DNA from: Sequoia sempervirens
Lineage: Eukaryota; Streptophyta; Pinopsida; Cupressales; Cupressaceae
NCBI GenBank assembly: GCA_007258455.2
Contig: VDFB02275624.1
Location: forward strand, 1 to 64,000
DNA length: 64,000 nt
Reading direction: 5' to 3'
Shown here in pieces: positions 59,980-64,000 of this stretch. The translations under genes were made by a program, and so were the position numbers. The notes beneath the pieces are model-generated. The model did not search any database. It was given only the letters and a program-made list of their open reading frames with translations, and had not been told where the DNA came from. Numbering within the stretch: position 1 is the stretch's first letter; each line of letters begins with the position of its first letter.

Positions 59980-61368
59980 GCAAGGGAAAAAGATGAATTC
60001 ATGTATTGCAATTCACAAGCAGTACCCATCAAGGTAGTGGTTACAGATACCCACATGGGATGGTCTCCTGACATTTAAATTCGCTCACGACTATTACAAG
60101 AGAAGGTTTCCCAATGTACCAAGAGTGTTGTGGCAAAAAAATTACTTCCTACAAGAGGGTTTCCGCCAGCAATGGAAGCTCTTGAATTAGTTATGTAATG
60201 TATAAATCATTATAACCTAGCTAGGAGGTTTGTTGAGAAAGAAGGGAGAGTTTATGTAGATCTACCTAATAAAGGAATCATATACACATTTGGTCTCCCC
60301 ATTTACACACATATTTCCAATGTTGAACTGAAGACTAAGACCAAGACATATCAGAGTGTTGAAGAGTGTAATTAAGAAATTATGAGCACCCAGTGGTGCC
60401 AACATCCAATTACGCAAAACACCAAGGTAATTCAAAGGTCTATGTTTAAACAAGAAATGCAAGACATTATAACTTTTCTAAGAAGAGTAGTTGGTTTAAG
60501 AGATGTTAGCAAATTCGAACCCTAGATGTTCATCATAATATCTCGCATGATGGAGGGTCCTGTGGAGCTTCAATGGGGAAAATTAATAAGCGACAAACTA
60601 CATGAATAGATTACTACATTCCTCAAAACCATATGCTTCTACATGCCATCATATGTCATTTACTCTTGTGCTATGAGAGCCAGTAAACAAGGATTGAAAC
60701 AGATTGGTACCTTGGGCACAAAATTTGGCAACAGTTTGATATATGCACATCTACCCCAGATCATTGTCCACGAGTATAAAGATGATTACAAAAAAGTGAA
60801 TGGTTTGTTCTCTATGAAATTGATGAGAACAATGGAAGTTGATAAAGCTAAGAGAATATCCCTGGAAACACAAAGTGTCATTCGACCTATGGGAAGCTGG
60901 TACATACAAATCCCAACTTACTCCTACATTAGAGTGGAGGGATTTGATGTACACCCATTCATGTTGCCTAGGTATCCTATAGATAAAATTGTTTTATTAG
61001 AATTAGTGAGACAATTAAAACCATCTCAAGCTCTTTATAGCCATGCTCCTAAAAAGGCTTCTTTCAAATTTCCCAATACAATAGGAAATTATAAGTGCAA
61101 TGCAATTAGAGTGACTGATTTGTGTGAAGAAGAACTAAGGACCTACCATTTTGAAGAATTTTTTCTTAAGAGAGTGTATTATGATATTGAAGGAAATATT
61201 GCTAAAAATATAGTTGGTTTTCATGCTCATGTGCCTCATTTAGAAGATTATTTGCTTAACTATGAAGACGAGCAGGTGGCAAGAAGAAGAAATTATGAAA
61301 GAATGACTTTAAGATTTGCTCGGATGCTCAAGCTTTATGACATCTTGGACCAATTAGAAGAAGTTTAA
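59980..61368 (+). pseudogene. Unrecognised degenerate protein-coding region, N-terminal part
   Basis: Fragments before the longest open part: KGIIYTFGLPIYTHISNVEL and MMEGPVELQWGKLISDKLHE, with stops. The open part 60643-61368 (241 codons) contains LKQIGTLGTKFGNSLIYAHL, SVIRPMGSWYIQIPTYSYIR, FDVHPFMLPRYPIDKIVLLE and VPHLEDYLLNYEDEQVARRR. I do not recognise the family: no RT, integrase, protease or gag motif, no signal peptide. Composition suggests a soluble globular protein. It may be an extra ORF of a retroelement, given its neighbours. Confidence 0.55.
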
Positions 61369-63108
61369 GGTGAGGTTTTGAACCAAATTTACAATGATGA
61401 CAGGGTATATGATGAACCCATTCCAGACCCAGGTGTTGATGATGAAGATATGAAATCAATTGATGACTTTACCAAACCAGTTTTAAGGATACTTAACACT
61501 AGATTAATGATTTTTAAAAATGTTTAACAGAAAGAGGAATTGAACCTATCTTCTAAGAAGATAAAACAAGGAAACAAAGAGATGAAACTGATTTTGAAAG
61601 TGGAGAGCCTACCAAGAAGAAAAGAAATACTAGTAAGGCTACTCCAGGTGTTAGGACTGAAGAAAGAACCCCTGAAACTATAAGACAAGAAGTTCCCATA
61701 AAACCATCTGACAAACAAAAAGATGCATAAACAAGTAAGGATAAATCAAAAGTAAAACCTAAAGGTACATCTTCCTCCATGGCTAAACCTAGAACAAGAG
61801 TAATTATTGATGAAGGAAAATGAGAAACATAAAATGTTGGCGCACAAACCAGGTCTGCATCTCAAAGGGTTGCAACATTATTTACCTATCCCCCCTCTGT
61901 TAATATGGCTAGTATGAAACAAGCACTGGGAGGGACTCCTATAGCTCTAGAGGAAGTTTCTAAAGAAGGTGAAGCAAGAATTAAAGAACTGATGGAAATA
62001 TGGGGTGCTATGTGGGAGAAAGTGAAAGAAAATAAGTCTATATACAAACCCATGGTATACCCAGTGATAGAAGAAATTCAGGATACAAGCTCTAACCCCA
62101 TAAATGTTGAAGAAGATTTTATTCAAGGAATGCTTGCCTCAGAGGCTGGAAACCCTAGCGTACTTGAAATGGAAGTAGGGGATACTTTAGAGAAAAATCC
62201 TATTAATGAAAGAATTGTTGAAGATACTCTTGATTCCCAGCCTTCATTGGGAATGTGCAAAATGTTAATGAATACTCACAAGTCTTTGAAGAATCAAAGA
62301 AAGGTCATGTTGAAACTAAAATTGAAATTGAAATTCTAGAAGAAGAAGCTACACAGTTTACAGGAGATGGAATTGAAAATAGAGAGAATCTTGGTGTAGC
62401 AGTGAATGAAGAAGATAATGTTTAGAGAGATGAAATAGAAATCTAGATAGACAGGAAAATATAAGTCTCCAAATAGAGGAGGCAATGTCAAATCCTACCA
62501 ATCTTGAGTCTATGCAGGATGTTACTAAGGGAACTCCCATTTCAGAAAATGTGGCAAACCAAAGAGAAGAAGTTCCTGAAACAAGTGGTAAACAAGGAAA
62601 TGTTGCAGAGGTATAGCAAGATGATGATACACCTGATTGGTTAATTAGGGAATTAGCTTCTCCAATGGAAGTGGAAGTACACCTCTAAATCTTAATAATT
62701 TTATACAAGAAGTACTCCTAAACCTAGGCACAGAGCAAAGACAAAGCATGTCATATAGAGGAATAAAGATGGCAATAGAACTCATGCAGACATACATCTA
62801 AGAGTTAATACAGAATAATGTAATATCAGGACATGAAATTTCATTTCCAGGAAAGTGGAAGAAATAGCTGAAAAGGGAAGGTGAAATGTTAATACAATGT
62901 ATTGAAAGATTTGAAAGAGTCATCGTCGAGTGCAAAGGATTGATCAGTGAAAATCAAAAATTTATTGAAATATTGACACATCAAGGTTTTGATCCCCAAA
63001 CATTAGGAGAGGAGGAAAAGGAATCCAAAGCTTTCAAAGAATGGATAGAAAGGATAAATAGAGATCCCATTAATAATACAGTGCAAAAATGTTCTTGCCA
63101 AGTATGAA
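61369..63108 (+). pseudogene. Unrecognised degenerate coding region, C-terminal charged part
   Basis: Continues with many stops: a Lys/Glu-rich portion (61500-61850), the open part 61905-62339 (MASMKQALGGTPIALEEVSK), acidic text, and 62886-63107 (MLIQCIERFERVIVECKGLI, EEEKESKAFKEWIERINRDP) with coiled-coil-like spacing. It appears to be the C-terminal half of the protein above. No known domain seen. Confidence 0.45.
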
Positions 63109-63299
63109 GCAGATAAAGCATAGAAAAATGATCTCATACTTCGAGAAACTGAAGAAAATATTATGCTCAAGCTCACATGGAAAGAAATATGAAGGATTTC
63201 AAAAGAGTGCATGCATCAAATATTAAGAGCTTTCTGAGAATATCAGCCAAAGAAAGAAGGAAGAGTCCCAGAACCCGAGTCCTAAGCAAAAAGGAAAGA

Positions 63300-63745
63300 A
63301 CCAGATATCGGATACTGGAAATATGATGAAGTTTATTTTGGTTTCAATTTTAAAATTTGCAAGTTGATCCTAGTCCCAGTAGATGTTCCTCATTCTAATA
63401 GTTTAGAAGGAAGCTAGTAGTTTTGAGTGACATAAATGTTTGTGTTGAAGTATGAAGAAAAGTGTTGTTGCAAATGAAGTCAAAGCCTTGACTATTCTAG
63501 AATGTTCTTGATGACAGTTGGCAGATTGCCACATGCCACACTTTAATTTTTTGTTTATGTTTCTCTGAATACTTTTTTAAGTTGAACTTTTGGGGCCTTG
63601 TTTCTATAAAAGGCCACCTCCTCCCATATTTTTATTTTAAGTTCAAAAATTTTGAATGTCGAAGGAGCATAAACCTTTTTAAGTTTTGTTCTTTTTTCCT
63701 TTTTTCTGAACCATTCTGGCGTAAAACTTTGTATGCACGTAGACA
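63300..63745 (+). repeat. LTR (5' LTR of an element leaving the window)
   Basis: The right end is near CGTAGACA (63745), followed by a PBS. A TATA box lies at 63606-63612 (CTATAAAAGGCC). The left end is uncertain; a purine run near 63273-63299 may be the PPT of the upstream unit. Confidence 0.6.
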
Positions 63746-63764
63746 TTAATTGATATCAGAGCTT
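63746..63764 (+). other. Primer-binding site, initiator-Met type
   Basis: TTGATATCAGAGC differs at one base from the common plant PBS core TGGTATCAGAGC. It marks the start of an internal region. Confidence 0.8.
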
Positions 63765-63982
63765 TATGGATAGCCTATCTTAGTATATTTTTTAGTTGTT
63801 TTTGCAAGTTCAACCAAACAAGGTTGTATGTTGCGTCGTTTAAGGGTGCATACAAAACCTACTCAGTGTCCATAAATGAAACCCTCTCTTTAAAAGCTTG
63901 CACCATTTTATACATAGTTGTGAAGCAATCTGGTGAAATATAAAGCGGTTTTCTCTGTTTTGATTAATTCTTTGGGGCATCC

Positions 63983-64000
63983 ATGGAGAATAACCAGGAG
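63983..64000 (+). CDS. Start of a gag-like ORF, cut by the window edge
   Basis: ATG at 63983 begins MENNQE, about 220 bases after the PBS, the usual place for gag. Only six codons are visible, so the product is inferred from position. Confidence 0.4.

Overview
The window is plant nuclear DNA made almost entirely of decayed LTR retrotransposons. It shows Ty3/Gypsy pol with archaeal-type RNase H, Ty1/Copia pol, a plant-mobile-domain ORF, a tRNA-derived SINE and plant TATA boxes. The AT-rich, heavily nested, stop-riddled composition suits a very large plant genome such as a conifer; that is an inference, since no diagnostic host gene is present. I found no intact gene of any length.

Dominant structure: positions 1091-14967 recur without any difference I could find at 18831-32707 (13,877 bp, constant offset 17,740). 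Upstream of both copies lie related but diverged sequences (1-1090 and about 17730-18830, roughly 13% different in one stretch I counted). Copy A ends abruptly at 14967, inside an antisense ORF of one element, and joins the gag of another. Copy B continues naturally. The duplication is either very recent or an assembly artefact.

Layout of copy B. E1 (14968-22144, + strand) is a Ty3 element with gag, protease, archaeal-type RNase H, RT, degenerate RNase H and integrase; the RNase H lies before RT, unlike the usual Tat order. Next come a probable LTR with TATA box (about 22870-23872) and the gag of E2 (+ strand). E2 gag is split at 25064/57667 by E3, a Copia element on the minus strand (25065-57666). 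E3 is split inside RT by E4, an LTR remnant (28836-52643, target duplication AACTC). E4 is split inside its LTR by E5, a 22.5-kb Tat-like Ty3 element on the minus strand (29458-51934, near-identical flanks GGCTT/AGCTT). This is a four-level nest whose halves can be rejoined.

E5 has LTRs of about 1.03 kb carrying periodic AT palindromes, a PBS, a 2.6-kb leader, gag, protease, a linker, RT, a degenerate RNase H, archaeal-type RNase H and integrase. A roughly 10-kb 3' region follows, with hairpin minisatellites and an antisense plant-mobile-domain ORF that has its own TATA box. That region also holds a SINE with a perfect 15-bp target duplication and an isolated exon-like fragment. Right of the nest, E2 gag resumes with 17-residue Q/P-rich repeats (57667-58773). 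A long unrecognised degenerate coding region follows (about 59980-63108), then an LTR with an initiator-Met-type PBS and the first codons of another gag at the window edge.
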